Shown here: piece after piece, positions 1-9,372 of the stretch
Layout: every line of letters begins with the position of its first letter
Numbering within the stretch: the stretch's first letter is position 1
Assembly (NCBI RefSeq): GCF_014771645.1
Contig: NZ_CP061738.1
Location: forward strand, 850,413 to 914,412
Origin: Candidatus Wolbachia massiliensis
Lineage (GTDB): Bacteria; Pseudomonadota; Alphaproteobacteria; Rickettsiales; Anaplasmataceae
Length of the DNA stretch: 64,000 nt
Direction of reading: 5' to 3'
The notes under the pieces: model-generated
What the model was told of the DNA's origin: nothing
The model's input: the letters and a program-made list of their open reading frames with translations, nothing else
Database searches by the model: none
Translations under genes and position numbers: made by a program

Positions 1-49
1 TATAAAAAAGGTAGAGCAAAAGTGGATTATGGCTCTCCCCAATTGGGCA

Positions 50-2993
50 TTAACTATGTCTCAGCTTGATATTTTCTTTCCTGATAGATTGAAAATTGAG
101 TTGAACTAAAAATGCGGCTTGACACACTTTTTTGAACATTCCCGCTTTTTCTGAAACTTCTTTAGATGGGCTCATTGTTTCAGAACGTTGAAAATGTCCA
201 GACCTTTCAAAATACCCTTGTTCTATTGCCTTATTAACTGATAACCATCCAAGTGAGCAATTCTTTCCTATTTCTTCGTTATAATTTTTTAATCTCTCCC
301 ATTTCTCTTGATCAAGTACCTTCACCCTTATTTGGTCTTTATTTTCCTTATCAGGATGTAATCTAACTTTTAATTCTCCCAAGTTAGTATGAAAAGTTAA
401 TACTATATCACTACCATCAGCAAAATCTGTGTAATTCCTTATACCATTCTTCGTTATAATTTCTACCTCGCTTTTACCGACTTTGATTATATCTCTTCGG
501 TATTCTACGCTTTCCTGAGAAAATCCTAAGCTTCTTGCTCCTTCTATGATTTCTGCAACCTTTACTGTGCTATCCTTTGAGCATCTTAAATAGAAAGTAG
601 AATTATCCACTTTTGCATCTTTTACCCTACCACTTACTGCACTTTTAGCAACTTTCATGAATTTCTGAGTATGATTCTCATAATCTACACGAGCTTTTTT
701 CATATTAGATTTATGGCCTTCAAACTCTTCCAATTCATCAATTACAAGCAAACTGCTTATATTACATAACACTGCTCCTTTTGATACCAACTTACATACT
801 ATATCACTAGCAACTTTTATATCACTTACAACTTTAGAGTTCTTTTTTAATTCACTAATTTTGTTTATTATATAATCTGCAAAGCTATATTTATTCTCAC
901 ACTGCTTGTTATATAGGCTTCCTTGTCTAAACAAGTTAAACTTTACTCCAGAATCTATAGCTTCTGTTACAACTCGTTCTAGTTCATCCATGCTTTTGGC
1001 AGCACCTGCTATACCCAAGAACGTTCCTAACTTTTCTTGTTGATCTGATATTAGATTATTCCATAAAGTTCCTAATTCGAGTGAATGTTTCTTTCTTTTT
1101 TTCTTGTCTAATCCCTTATGATCAATTGCTCCCACTTGTAACAGCAATTTCTCTACTTTTTCAAGATCACTTTTACCGTAATTTGCATTATAATGACAAG
1201 CACCTCTAATCTCTTGGAAAATTCGAGATTTCCCCTCACGATCACGAAGGTTTAGAACCTTTTGAAGATCTTCGGTTTTCTTGTGTTCTTCCAAAAACTG
1301 TTTTAGTACAGGAAAATAGTCCTGAAGAAGAGTGCAATTGCTACGAAGGGTATCTTCTAAATCTTTTTTCACTATCTTTTGTTCATTAGTTAAAAAGCAT
1401 TCTTCAATAGAGTAGTTGTGATTATCAATTGCAACATCTAGTGGAGTTTTTCCTTGCTTGTCAGGTTCATTACGTGCTCCCTTGTTTAAAAGCGAACATA
1501 TCACTTTATCACAACTGGAGTAAGCAGCATAATGCAAAGGTGTTTGCCCTTTACTGTCTGGTATATTAGGATTAGCTTCAGCTGTTAAGAGTAAATCCAT
1601 AAATTTCCCAACTGCCAGGCCTGTATCTCTTTCTACCATCAGATCTGTCATGCTTGATATCACATGTAGTATTGTTATCTTAGATCTTCCTCTTTGAAGA
1701 TTGAGGATAAATCTTAGATCATCATTACCTTTATTACCTTGCAAAAAATTTTCAAGTCTTGTAATATCACAACACGGAAGGTCTTCGAAAATACTTAGCA
1801 ATTCTTTATTTAACTTTCTTTGACTTTCTGTCAGACTAGATATTTCAGCAGACCATTCAGATACTAAATCATTAAATTTGTTTCTTTCAATAATATAGGT
1901 CAAAGGATTAAACAGCAATGAATATTTAAGTGATTCATATTCACTATCTACTTGCTTTTCTTTCTGCTGCGCTTTTTTTTCCTGCGAGTACTCTACACCA
2001 TCATTTTTAATGAATTTAACTAAATACTTTAAAATTTCAACATTACCATTTCCTAGTAAAGGATCTGCTCCTCTATCCATTAGAAGTTTTATCATTTCCG
2101 TATTGTTCTCTAAAGCAGCCAAGTATAATGGAGTACGTTCATTATTGTCTTTGTTATTAACATTAGCCCCTTTATCTATTAGAGTCTTCACTATTTCTGT
2201 ATAGCCATACTTAACAGCATAATGTAATGGGGCCCAACCATTATTGTCTTTCTCATTAACATTAGCTCTTTCATCTATTAAAGTTTTCACTACTTCTGTC
2301 CAGTCATATTTAGCAGCATAATGTAATGGAGTTAAACCATTATTGGTTTTTTCATCAACATTAGCTTTGTTTCTTATTAGAGTCATCACTACTTTTGTAC
2401 GGCCATACTTGGCGGCATAATGTAATGGGGTCCAACCATTATTGTCTTTCTCATTAACATTAGCCTTTTTATCTATTAGTATTTCCACTATTTCTGTGTA
2501 GCCATACTTAGCAGCATAATGTAATGGAGTTAAACCATTATTGGTTTTCTCATCAATATTAGCCTTTTTATCTATTAGTATTTTCACTATTTCTGTGTAG
2601 CCTTGCTTAGCAGCATAATGTAATGGAGTCCTCCCTTCATTATCTTTATTATTAGCATTAGCCCCTTTATCTATTAGAGTCTTCATTGTTTCTGTATAGC
2701 AATACTTAGCAGCATAGTGTAATGGAGCTTTTTCATTTACTACATTAACATCAGCTCCTCTTTCTGCTAAAATTTACTATTTTTTTAAGGTCACACTTAG
2801 CAGCTATGCACAACAACGTAAATTGATCAGTAAATTTATAATCTATACTGAATTGACTATCTGACCACTTTTTATATGTGTGTGGATCATCTTTTTTTAA
2901 CTGCTCTGCTATTTTGTTAATTACATTGTCTTTATTTAAATCATTGCTAGCACGTATTGTACTTAATAATGTTTCGAACGACTGCTCATTCAT
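50..2993 (-). pseudogene. Large ankyrin-repeat protein gene, frameshifted near its N-terminus
   Basis: An ATG at 2993 with a strong Shine-Dalgarno (GGAGG, read on the minus strand at 3006-3002) opens an 80-codon frame beginning MNEQSFETLLST. It runs out of frame near 2770, and the rest (ankyrin repeats, then a long non-ankyrin region) continues in another frame to the stop at 50. Aligned with the intact paralogue at 48990-51731, the break looks like a 2-base loss in a T-rich stretch. Downstream are about seven 33-residue ankyrin repeats (TPLHYAAK...EIV..LI..GA), a roughly 150-residue linker, two more ankyrin repeats and a C-terminal domain of about 400 residues with no function I recognise. 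Ankyrin proteins of Wolbachia are often proposed host-interacting effectors, but nothing here proves that. The 878-codon body could still be made from an internal start. Confidence 0.85.
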
Positions 2994-3441
2994 AATTTCT
3001 ACCTCCTATAACAAGACAACCAACGATTGATTTGTAAACGCTACATGTATTTTCTACAGAATTTACATTTCCTTTTCTTCTATACCCACTTTAACTTGAC
3101 ATTCACGCGAACCACTTAGCTCGCTGATTGAATTTCTACCATTGCATGCTCATCCCCTAAGTACGTAAAGATATTATGTGTAATACATACCACAAATAAA
3201 ATCTAATACAAGTATAATTTTTCTAACTTTGGTATTTTTGAAACCTGAATTCTAGATGGCTTTGTTGCATAGCGAGAAGGTTGTGGAAGGTAAAAAAAGA
3301 GAGAAAAGCTAAAGAGAAGAGGTTACCCATTCCACCCGAAATGTTCTCACAGGTGATAGTCTTTGTTGTTGAAAATGGTAAATTATTTAGGTGATTAACA
3401 ATAATTTTTGCTAGATTATATAGAGGTTTATCTGAAAATAT
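2994..3441. other. Intergenic region with possible insertion-sequence remnant
   Basis: The part next to 2994 is the 5' leader of the minus-strand ankyrin gene and carries its Shine-Dalgarno. From about 3256 the text GGCTTTGTTGCATAGC resembles the terminal inverted repeat of IS5/IS903-type elements. The following roughly 180 bases, up to the truncated TPR gene, have no convincing gene, and an 88-codon minus-strand frame across it resembles nothing I recognise. I infer a decayed IS end that removed the 5' part of the TPR gene. Confidence 0.35.
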
Positions 3442-4095
3442 TTGAACATCTATCAGGCAGTATTTGATAAAAGAAGAGATGCTGATCATCCAGATACTTT
3501 AAGGACTCGTCATAATATGGCAGTAGTACTTGAAAACCAAGGTAACTACAGTGAGGCTTTGAACATCTATCAGGCAGTATTTGATATTCAAAAAAGAAGA
3601 GATGCTAATCATCCCGATACTTTAGGGACTCGGAATAATATGGCAGTAGTGCTTGAAAAACAAGGTAACTACAGTGAGGCTTTGCAAATCCTTCAGGCAG
3701 TATTTAATATTCAAAAAAGAAGAGATGCTGATCATCCAGATACTTTAAGGACTCGTCATAATATGGCAAATGTGCTTTTTCAACAAGGTAAATACAGTGA
3801 GGCTTTGAAAAGCTATCAAGAAGTATTTGATATTCAACAAAGAAGAAATGCTGATCATTCTGATACTTTAAGGACTCGTATAGGTATGGCAGTAGTGCTT
3901 GAAAAACAAGGTAAATACAGTGAGGCTTTGCAAATCTTTCAGGCAGTATTTGATATTCAACAAAGAAGAGATGCTGATCATCCCGATACTTTAATGACTC
4001 AGAATAATATGGCAATGTTACAAAAACAAAATCCTGAGTCCGATTTAAGTGATATAACAGTAAGTAATCAGCCAACAAGGGTGCCAGGCTTCTAA
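3442..4095 (+). pseudogene. TPR-repeat protein, 5'-truncated
   Basis: The 217-codon frame consists almost entirely of five tetratricopeptide repeats of 41 residues, each with the pattern HPDTLRTR.NMA.VL..QGKYSEAL..YQ.VFDIQ. This is the kinesin-light-chain-like (TPR_10/12) type often found behind NB-ARC domains. It begins inside a repeat with a TTG and has an in-frame TGA at 3433, so the N-terminal part of the original protein is missing. The stop TAA at 4093-4095 overlaps the stop of the Rpn fragment on the other strand. It is probably a remnant of a larger STAND-type or TPR protein; whether the fragment is expressed cannot be told. Confidence 0.65.
3445..4017 (+). repeat. 123-bp coding tandem repeat (TPR units)
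   Basis: Units begin at 3445, 3562, 3685, 3808 and 3931. Three successive units are exactly 123 bp; the first is 117 bp because two codons (Ile-Gln) are missing, and the last degenerates after about 87 bp. High unit-to-unit identity suggests recent duplication or homogenisation by recombination. Confidence 0.85.
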
Positions 4096-4184
4096 ACTAT
4101 CTCTTCCTTAAGTTGTATTATTTCATCGTGTGAAAGTCCGGTTGTTTGAGAGATAACATCAATGGAAATACCAGCTTTGAGTAG
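4092..4184 (-). pseudogene. C-terminal fragment of an Rpn-family PD-(D/E)XK nuclease
   Basis: The reverse strand encodes LLKAGISIDVISQTTGLSHD... and ends in EEIV-stop, 30 residues that match the C-terminus of the intact Rpn genes at 42125 and 57336. The fragment abuts the end of IS copy A exactly at 4184/4185. The matching upstream half of such a gene ends at 12568 against IS copy C, and joining the two halves restores the frame (GCA ACA AAA | CTA CTC AAA). Confidence 0.8.
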
Positions 4185-5145
4185 AGACCTGCTGCGAAGT
4201 GGTACGTACTAATTTCAGGATAAATTAGGTTAAAAAAGCAGTTGGCTAAAACCCATGCCTCAAATTCACGAGACCAGCTATTATGTTAAATCTCATGTTA
4301 TATTTTTTCTGAAAGTTGCGGTAAACGTACGACAAAATCTTGAATATTTTCAATTCTCGTATCTTATTTTCGACCCTCATTCTAAATGATGCCAACTCTC
4401 GGTTGTGCTCCTTTTGCTCCTCAGTTAGTAGCTTTTTTCGGTATTTTTTGTATGGTATCACAACATTACTTTGCAACTTTTGCCATCCCTGATAGCCAGA
4501 ATCAGCATGCTTTATACTGTCCGTAGGCAGCAATTTCTCCTGTTTTCTTATCCGAAAATCGTGAATTTTCCCACGGTAAGATCTTGAAACCGATAGAATT
4601 TGCCCACTTTCTTCGATCACAATTTCTGTTTTCATAGTCGTCATTTTTTTCTTTCCTGAGTAAGATCTCTTACGTTTTTTGCTTTCTTTTGGCTGCTGTA
4701 TCTGCTGTTCTGTAACATCTGCCAGTACCTTCAAAATCCTCTCTGGAGTTAGGGTTCTGTCCTTTTTTATGGTAATTTTTTTGGCCAGTAGCGGCTCTAT
4801 TTTCTTCAAAAGTCGGCAAATATTTGCATTATGTAAATTGAAAAGGCAGCCCAAAAATCTGTGGGTTATGTAGGTCCGATAATACAAAATTACGCACAGC
4901 ATTTTATCTTCCAGCGTTGGTAATTTAGCAGTTCTTCCGTGGCGCTTTTTCTGTTTTTCAAGCTTTTCCCACTCTGGCCTTACTTTTTTAACAATTTTTT
5001 CGAATTCTTCTATTTTCAATCCCGTTATATCTCGAAAATTTCTTGGGTGTTTATTTACTTTATGGTAATTTAGACTCATTTTCCCTCACTTCTCATCCCT
5101 CTTTTTCTTACTTTACCATCTTTTACACTATTTTGCAGCAAGTCT
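4185..5145 (-). mobile_element. IS5-type insertion sequence, copy A (961 bp)
   Basis: The element has imperfect terminal inverted repeats, AGACCTGCTGCGAAGTGG at the low-coordinate end and AGACTTGCTGCAAAATAG at the other (read inward), and one transposase gene. Copies C (11607-12567) and D (14382-15342) have exactly the same length and are nearly identical, which indicates recent expansion. The low side abuts an Rpn fragment and the high side abuts the interior of an IS630 element, so the two flanks do not come from one simple insertion. Confidence 0.9.
4246..5079 (-). CDS. IS5-family transposase (copy A)
   Basis: This is a 277-residue DDE transposase of the HTH_Tnp_4/DDE_Tnp_4 type. A basic, helix-rich N-terminus (residues 1-115) is followed by the catalytic core with candidate acidic residues D121 (DVTEQ), D193 (HADSGYQG) and E237 (RVENKI). 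It starts at an ATG after AGTGAGGGAAA and lies entirely within the 961-bp element. The frame is intact, so the copy may be active. The family assignment rests on motif spacing seen by eye. Confidence 0.88.
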   Translation of the reverse strand: MSLNYHKVNKHPRNFRDITGLKIEEFEKIVKKVRPEWEKLEKQKKRHGRTAKLPTLEDKMLCVILYYRTYITHRFLGCLFNLHNANICRLLKKIEPLLAKKITIKKDRTLTPERILKVLADVTEQQIQQPKESKKRKRSYSGKKKMTTMKTEIVIEESGQILSVSRSYRGKIHDFRIRKQEKLLPTDSIKHADSGYQGWQKLQSNVVIPYKKYRKKLLTEEQKEHNRELASFRMRVENKIRELKIFKILSYVYRNFQKKYNMRFNIIAGLVNLRHGF

Positions 5146-5440
5146 AGAGATTTTTAATGGCTGGTTCGAGCAATTTCTGGCACCAATTTTACAGCCTGGA
5201 CAAACGGTGATTTTGGACAATGCAACTTTTCATAAGTCTAAAAAGATTGTCGAATTTGCCAAAAGTGTTGGTGCAGAAATTATGTATCTCCCTCCCTATT
5301 CTCCTGATTTTAATGATATTGAACACTATTGGTTTGCTATCAAAAACAGAGTCAGAAGGAACATACCTCTGTTTAAATCTTTTCGCCATGCTGTCGATTC
5401 TGCTTTTCTTCATTTGTTTCCACTATTATGAGAAGGGCTA
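5146..5440 (+). mobile_element. IS630-family element, right-end fragment
   Basis: These 295 bp match the last part of the full IS630 copies at 46021-46970 and 12800-13749. They encode the end of the transposase with VILDNATFHKSKK and NDIEHYW, followed by the terminal repeat and a TA. The left two thirds are missing: the fragment begins directly at the end of IS copy A. Its right end sits on a TA inside IS copy B. Confidence 0.88.
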
Positions 5441-6299
5441 TAAATCTCATGTTATATTTTTTCTGAAAGTTGCGGTAAACGTACGACAAAATCTTGAATA
5501 TTTTCAATTCCCGTATCTTATTTTCGACCCTCATTCTAAATGATGCCAACTCTCGGTTGTGCTCCTTTTGCTCCTCAGTTAGTAGCTTTTTTCGGTATTT
5601 TTTGTATGGTATCACAACATTACTTTGCAACTTTTGCCATCCCTGATAGCCAGAATCAGCATGCTTTATACTGTCCGTAGGCAGCAATTTCTCCTGTTTT
5701 CTTATCCGAAAATCGTGAATTTTCCCACGGTAAGATCTTGAAACCGATAGAATTTGCCCACTTTCTTCGATCACAATTTCTGTTTTCATAGTCGTCATTT
5801 TTTTCTTTCCTGAGTAAGATCTCTTACGTTTTTTGCTTTCTTTTGGCTGCTGTATCTGCTGTTCTGTAACATCTGCCAGTACCTTCAAAATCCTCTCTGG
5901 AGTTAGGGTTCTGTCCTTTTTTATGGTAATTTTTTTGGCCAGTAGCGGCTCTATTTTCTTCAAAAGTCGGCAAATATTTGCATTATGTAAATTGAAAAGG
6001 CAGCCCAAAAATCTGTGGGTTATGTAGGTCCGATAATACAAAATTACGCACAGCATTTTATCTTCCAGCGTTGGTAATTTAGCAGTTCTTCCGTGGCGCT
6101 TTTTCTGTTTTTCAAGCTTTTCCCACTCTGGCCTTACTTTTTTAACAATTTTTTCGAATTCTTCTATTTTCAATCCCGTTATATCTCGAAAATTTCTTGG
6201 GTGTTTATTTACTTTATGGTAATTTAGACTCATTTTCCCTCACTTCTCATCCCTCTTTTTCTTACTTTACCATCTTTTACACTATTTTGCAGCAAGTCT
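5441..6299 (-). mobile_element. IS5-type insertion sequence, copy B, truncated by IS630
   Basis: It matches copies A, C and D except that 104 bp at the low-coordinate end are missing, replaced by the IS630 end inserted at a TA. The remaining transposase frame (start 6233) reads 262 residues of genuine sequence and then runs into IS630, ending with foreign residues at 5373, so its C-terminus is lost. One difference from copy A is seen at the word AATT(C/T)(C/T)CGTATC. The other end (6299) is intact and is followed by TTATG. Confidence 0.88.
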
Positions 6300-6375
6300 T
6301 ATGATAAATAATACTTTTACTATATACAATGTTCACTTAGAATAAATGTATGTTATTGCTTTTGGATAGGTAATT

Positions 6376-6888
6376 ATGTCTATTTTATCAGTTCTCTTAT
6401 TTATTAGTTTTTCTTTGCTCAATACTTCAAACAAATTGGTGATATGTGCTTCCTTATTTATGGGAGCTGTTTTAGTTGTAAATTCAATGGTTGAATTTTA
6501 TGGCAAAAAAGAGGCTACGCACAGCCTAATAGCGTGCACAGTGTTATGTTGTATTCTTAAATGGCAAAGTTTGAGTTTGATGATATTGGTTTCATACACT
6601 GCAATTTTAGTATCTCTTCTCTTAAGTATAGTCATTTTTGAAAAATTGAAGTTCAAGGTCAACTTCCACATAAAAAATTTCATCTCTTTAATTACAGCAT
6701 CGGTGGTTGATACTACTATCGTATGTATTGGGCTACTATATAAATTCTCTACAGGTAAATGCTTATCAATATATATTAGAGATTTAGCTTTTAAATTCTC
6801 TTATGCATCAATATCAAGCATCTGTTTACTTGCAGCAGCATATTTATTCTATTGGGCAAAAAGGAAGTACGTTAAGCTTTCCGTATAA
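6376..6888 (+). CDS. VUT-family (YhhQ-like) putative queuosine-precursor transporter
   Basis: This 170-residue protein has about five hydrophobic segments. The motif VNSMVEFYGKKEA after the second segment resembles the D..TE.YG...A signature of the YhhQ/VUT family, and ASVVDTTIV resembles the later conserved Asp in a helix. YhhQ proteins import queuosine precursors for tRNA modification. The protein is shorter than typical members (about 220 residues), so the function is a tentative inference. It is the first gene on the segment bounded by IS copies B and C. Confidence 0.55.
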   Translation: MSILSVLLFISFSLLNTSNKLVICASLFMGAVLVVNSMVEFYGKKEATHSLIACTVLCCILKWQSLSLMILVSYTAILVSLLLSIVIFEKLKFKVNFHIKNFISLITASVVDTTIVCIGLLYKFSTGKCLSIYIRDLAFKFSYASISSICLLAAAYLFYWAKRKYVKLSV

Positions 6889-7006
6889 TCTGCTCTCTGA
6901 TAGTTTCACAGTAATGCTGGCCACTGTGTAAGAGCTACCATGCATTAGGGTTTCTTACCTTAATGCATGCAGAGGTTCTTATTTCCTGTAAACTAACCGA
7001 AATATA

Positions 7007-7035
7007 TTGACTTTATGCACAATATTAGCTTTAAA
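7007..7035 (+). promoter_or_regulatory. Candidate sigma-70 promoter for the TolA-like gene
   Basis: TTGACT (7007-7012), a 17-base spacer and TTTAAA (7030-7035) lie about 23 bases before the ATG at 7058. The -35 is close to consensus and the -10 is weaker. Confidence 0.35.
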
Positions 7036-7057
7036 CCAGTAAAGTAGGTTTTAACAC

Positions 7058-7696
7058 ATGCGTCTTCTTTGTCCTAATTATGTTCTTCTTCTGTCTTTAT
7101 GTTGTTTCTCGCTCTTTTTATCATTTTCAACAAGGGCCCAAACAAATGATGCGCTAGCAACAGAATTTATCCCTATACCACAAAGGAAAAAAGAGATAGT
7201 CGAGCAACTCAATACTGCTGTCATAAAACAACCAGCACAACCTAGGCGAATTATTGAAGTGCAAGAGATTGACAAAAGTGAAGAGTTTACTCCGATCCCA
7301 AAAAGAAAAAAAAGCGTAGATAAGGAACCGAGGAATATTGAAGAACCTAGAAAAATAAAAAACGAAACAAGCACCGATAGTAAAAAAAATGAATTAGTTA
7401 TAACAGAGATTGTTAACTCTATAAGAGACAAGCTCACAAAATGCTGGAACATTCCTGAAAGCATAGCTTACAAAGAAAATTTTAGTATAAAAATTAACTT
7501 ATTACTATCCACCCAAGGTGAAATCGTCATTGCCGACGTAGTAGACAGTAACTCCTATAAAAACAATCCTCTTTTTAGATCAATAGCAGATAGCGCAATG
7601 CGTGCAGTATATAAATGTAGCCCATTAACCGGCTTGCCTGCTGAACACTATCACATTTGGCGTGAAGTAACTCTAGACTTTATTCCAAACGGGTAA
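7058..7696 (+). CDS. TolA/TonB C-terminal-domain-like periplasmic protein
   Basis: The 212-residue product has a hydrophobic signal-like segment at residues 8-25 ending at TRAQ. A charged, Pro-rich linker follows with two similar blocks (FIPIPQRKK and FTPIPKRKK), then a folded end from about residue 115. That end has IRDKLTKCWNIPES, the motif that opens TolA-type C-terminal domains, and a spaced Cys in VYKCSPLTGLP. TolA links inner-membrane TolQR to TolB/Pal in envelope constriction. The role is inferred from this domain; there is no neighbouring tol gene in the window. Confidence 0.6.
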   Translation: MRLLCPNYVLLLSLCCFSLFLSFSTRAQTNDALATEFIPIPQRKKEIVEQLNTAVIKQPAQPRRIIEVQEIDKSEEFTPIPKRKKSVDKEPRNIEEPRKIKNETSTDSKKNELVITEIVNSIRDKLTKCWNIPESIAYKENFSIKINLLLSTQGEIVIADVVDSNSYKNNPLFRSIADSAMRAVYKCSPLTGLPAEHYHIWREVTLDFIPNG

Positions 7697-7817
7697 AACC
7701 TAACAACAGGCTTTTTGCATTGTCATCTCAGTAACCTCCTCTTCGTCACCCAAATAGCTGACGTTGGAATAACAGCAGTAGTAAACTTCACTTTCCTATA
7801 GAAAAGCCAGCTGATTT

Positions 7818-8153
7818 TCAATCAGTCACAGCCAAAGATCTCTCTGAAACGTTAATCTCTTTTATGTCTGCAACTTTACCGTTCTGATCGAAAGAAATCT
7901 GCAGAGATTCACTGCTATAACTTTTTTTTCCCAGGAAGTTTACTTGTCTAATTTTATATGAGATATAGTACCAAACATCCTCATCGAATTTTGATACCAA
8001 TGTTGGTGCCCCCAAAGTGTGAACCACTTTTTCTTTATCGTCACCTACTTTTATCTTACTCCACAATTCAACACTGATGCCAGGAGCACCGTGATTGTGA
8101 ATAGTGTGACAGCTTACTAAAAACAACAAAACAAAAAATATTAATATCCGCAT
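7818..8153 (-). CDS. BamE (SmpA/OmlA)-family outer-membrane lipoprotein
   Basis: Starting at ATG 8153 the product begins MRILIFFVLLFLVSCH, a lipoprotein signal peptide with lipobox LVSC. An upstream in-frame start at 8198 would put extra residues before it and is less likely. The mature part has the SmpA/OmlA pattern IKVGDDKEKVVHTLGAPT followed by DEDVWYYISYK and a strand ISFDQNGKVADI. BamE stabilises the BamABCD complex that inserts outer-membrane proteins. It lies convergent to the TolA-like gene and divergent from nrdB. Confidence 0.7.
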   Translation of the reverse strand: MRILIFFVLLFLVSCHTIHNHGAPGISVELWSKIKVGDDKEKVVHTLGAPTLVSKFDEDVWYYISYKIRQVNFLGKKSYSSESLQISFDQNGKVADIKEINVSERSLAVTD

Positions 8154-8225
8154 CTCTATTGATAAATCGCTTGAAGTTACAATATACCAATAAACCACCT
8201 GTCGTCAAATTTCAAAAAAGTTAAA

Positions 8226-8256
8226 TTGACTGATTTTTGATATCGCTTAATATAAT
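8226..8256 (+). promoter_or_regulatory. Candidate promoter upstream of nrdB
   Basis: TTGACT at 8226-8231 and a perfect TATAAT at 8251-8256 are separated by 19 bases, longer than the optimal 17. They lie 30 bases before the nrdB ATG. Confidence 0.35.
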
Positions 8257-8285
8257 ATTTACTTTAGAAAATAATTAGGTGCCTT

Positions 8286-9281
8286 ATGTCATTGTTAGAA
8301 GCAGATCCAATATATAAACCTTTTCATTACCCTTGGGCATATGACGCGTGGTTACAGCAACAAAGGATACATTGGATACCTGAAGAAGTTCCACTCGCTG
8401 ACGATGTCAAGGACTGGAAAACTAAGCTTTCAAATGTGGAGAAAAATTTACTGACTCAGATTTTCAGATTCTTTACTCAAGCAGACATTGAAGTAAATAA
8501 CTGTTATATGAGGCATTATTCAAATATATTTAAGCCAACAGAAATATGCATGATGCTTGCAAGCTTTTCCAATATGGAAACCGTACATATTGCAGCCTAC
8601 TCTTATCTTTTAGATACAATTGGTATGCCGGAAAGTGAATATCAAGCGTTTTTAAAATATGATGCTATGAGAAAAAAGTACGAATATATGTTAGAGTTTG
8701 AAGAAAGCAAAAAACACGACAAAAAACACGTAGCTAAAACTCTAGCAGTGTTTGGTGCATTTACTGAGGGGTTGCAGTTATTTGCATCGTTTGCTATTTT
8801 GCTCAATTTTCAACGTTTTGGGAAAATGAAGGGCATGGGGCAAATAATTGCCTGGTCAGCACGGGATGAAACCTTACATACTAATTCAATTATCACCTTA
8901 TTTCATACATTTATTAAAGAGAATAATGAAATTTGGAATGACGAGTTTAAAGAGGAGTTATATTCTGCATGTCGCACTATCGTTGAACTTGAGGATGAAT
9001 TTATAAAACTTGCCTTTGATTTAGGAGACGTTGAAGGACTATCCGCAGAAGAAGTGCGTGATTATATACGCTATATAGCAAACAGGCGATTAACACAATT
9101 GGGTCTCAAATCCATATATGACATTAACGACAACCCCCTTCCGTGGCTTGATGAAATACTAAATGGTGTTGAACATACAAACTTCTTTGAAAATAGAGTA
9201 ACAGAATACAGCCGTGCAGCAACTCAAGGCACATGGGAAGAAGCTTTTGCTGAAAATGGCAATGATAATAAAGAGCGCTAG
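8286..9281 (+). CDS. nrdB: Ribonucleoside-diphosphate reductase, small subunit (class I)
   Basis: The 331-residue protein carries the di-iron carboxylate ligands in family order: D67 (TQADIEV), E98 and H101 (METVH), E161 (FTEGLQ), E195 and H198 (DETLH). Y105 lies four residues after H101, where the radical Tyr of class Ia enzymes sits. It makes the radical used by NrdA to reduce ribonucleotides to deoxyribonucleotides. The gene is complete and presumably essential, although it lies on a segment bounded by IS copies. Confidence 0.95.
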   Translation: MSLLEADPIYKPFHYPWAYDAWLQQQRIHWIPEEVPLADDVKDWKTKLSNVEKNLLTQIFRFFTQADIEVNNCYMRHYSNIFKPTEICMMLASFSNMETVHIAAYSYLLDTIGMPESEYQAFLKYDAMRKKYEYMLEFEESKKHDKKHVAKTLAVFGAFTEGLQLFASFAILLNFQRFGKMKGMGQIIAWSARDETLHTNSIITLFHTFIKENNEIWNDEFKEELYSACRTIVELEDEFIKLAFDLGDVEGLSAEEVRDYIRYIANRRLTQLGLKSIYDINDNPLPWLDEILNGVEHTNFFENRVTEYSRAATQGTWEEAFAENGNDNKER

Positions 9282-9372
9282 TTAGCCTCTTTGCATTATC
9301 TGCCACCATTTAAGTAACTTGACGTTGGGTTTATAATATGCCATAATAAAGTTTTACAGCTTGGAGGAAAAA

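Noticed and set aside
3442..4017. CRISPR-like array from the regular repeats
   Set aside because: The repeats are contiguous coding units without spacers and translate to TPR motifs. No CRISPR array or cas gene is seen in the window.
3704..4078. 124-codon minus-strand frame across the TPR gene
   Set aside because: It is the mirror of the 123-bp repeat and has a repetitive, implausible composition.
4679..4873. 64-codon frames antisense to the IS5-type transposase (also 5833, 12101, 14654)
   Set aside because: They are identical because the IS copies are identical, overlap the transposase completely and resemble nothing.
6951..6977. Hairpin with TGCATTA/TAATGCA arms as an intrinsic terminator
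   Set aside because: The stem has a bulge and no T-run follows; kept only as a possible structural element.
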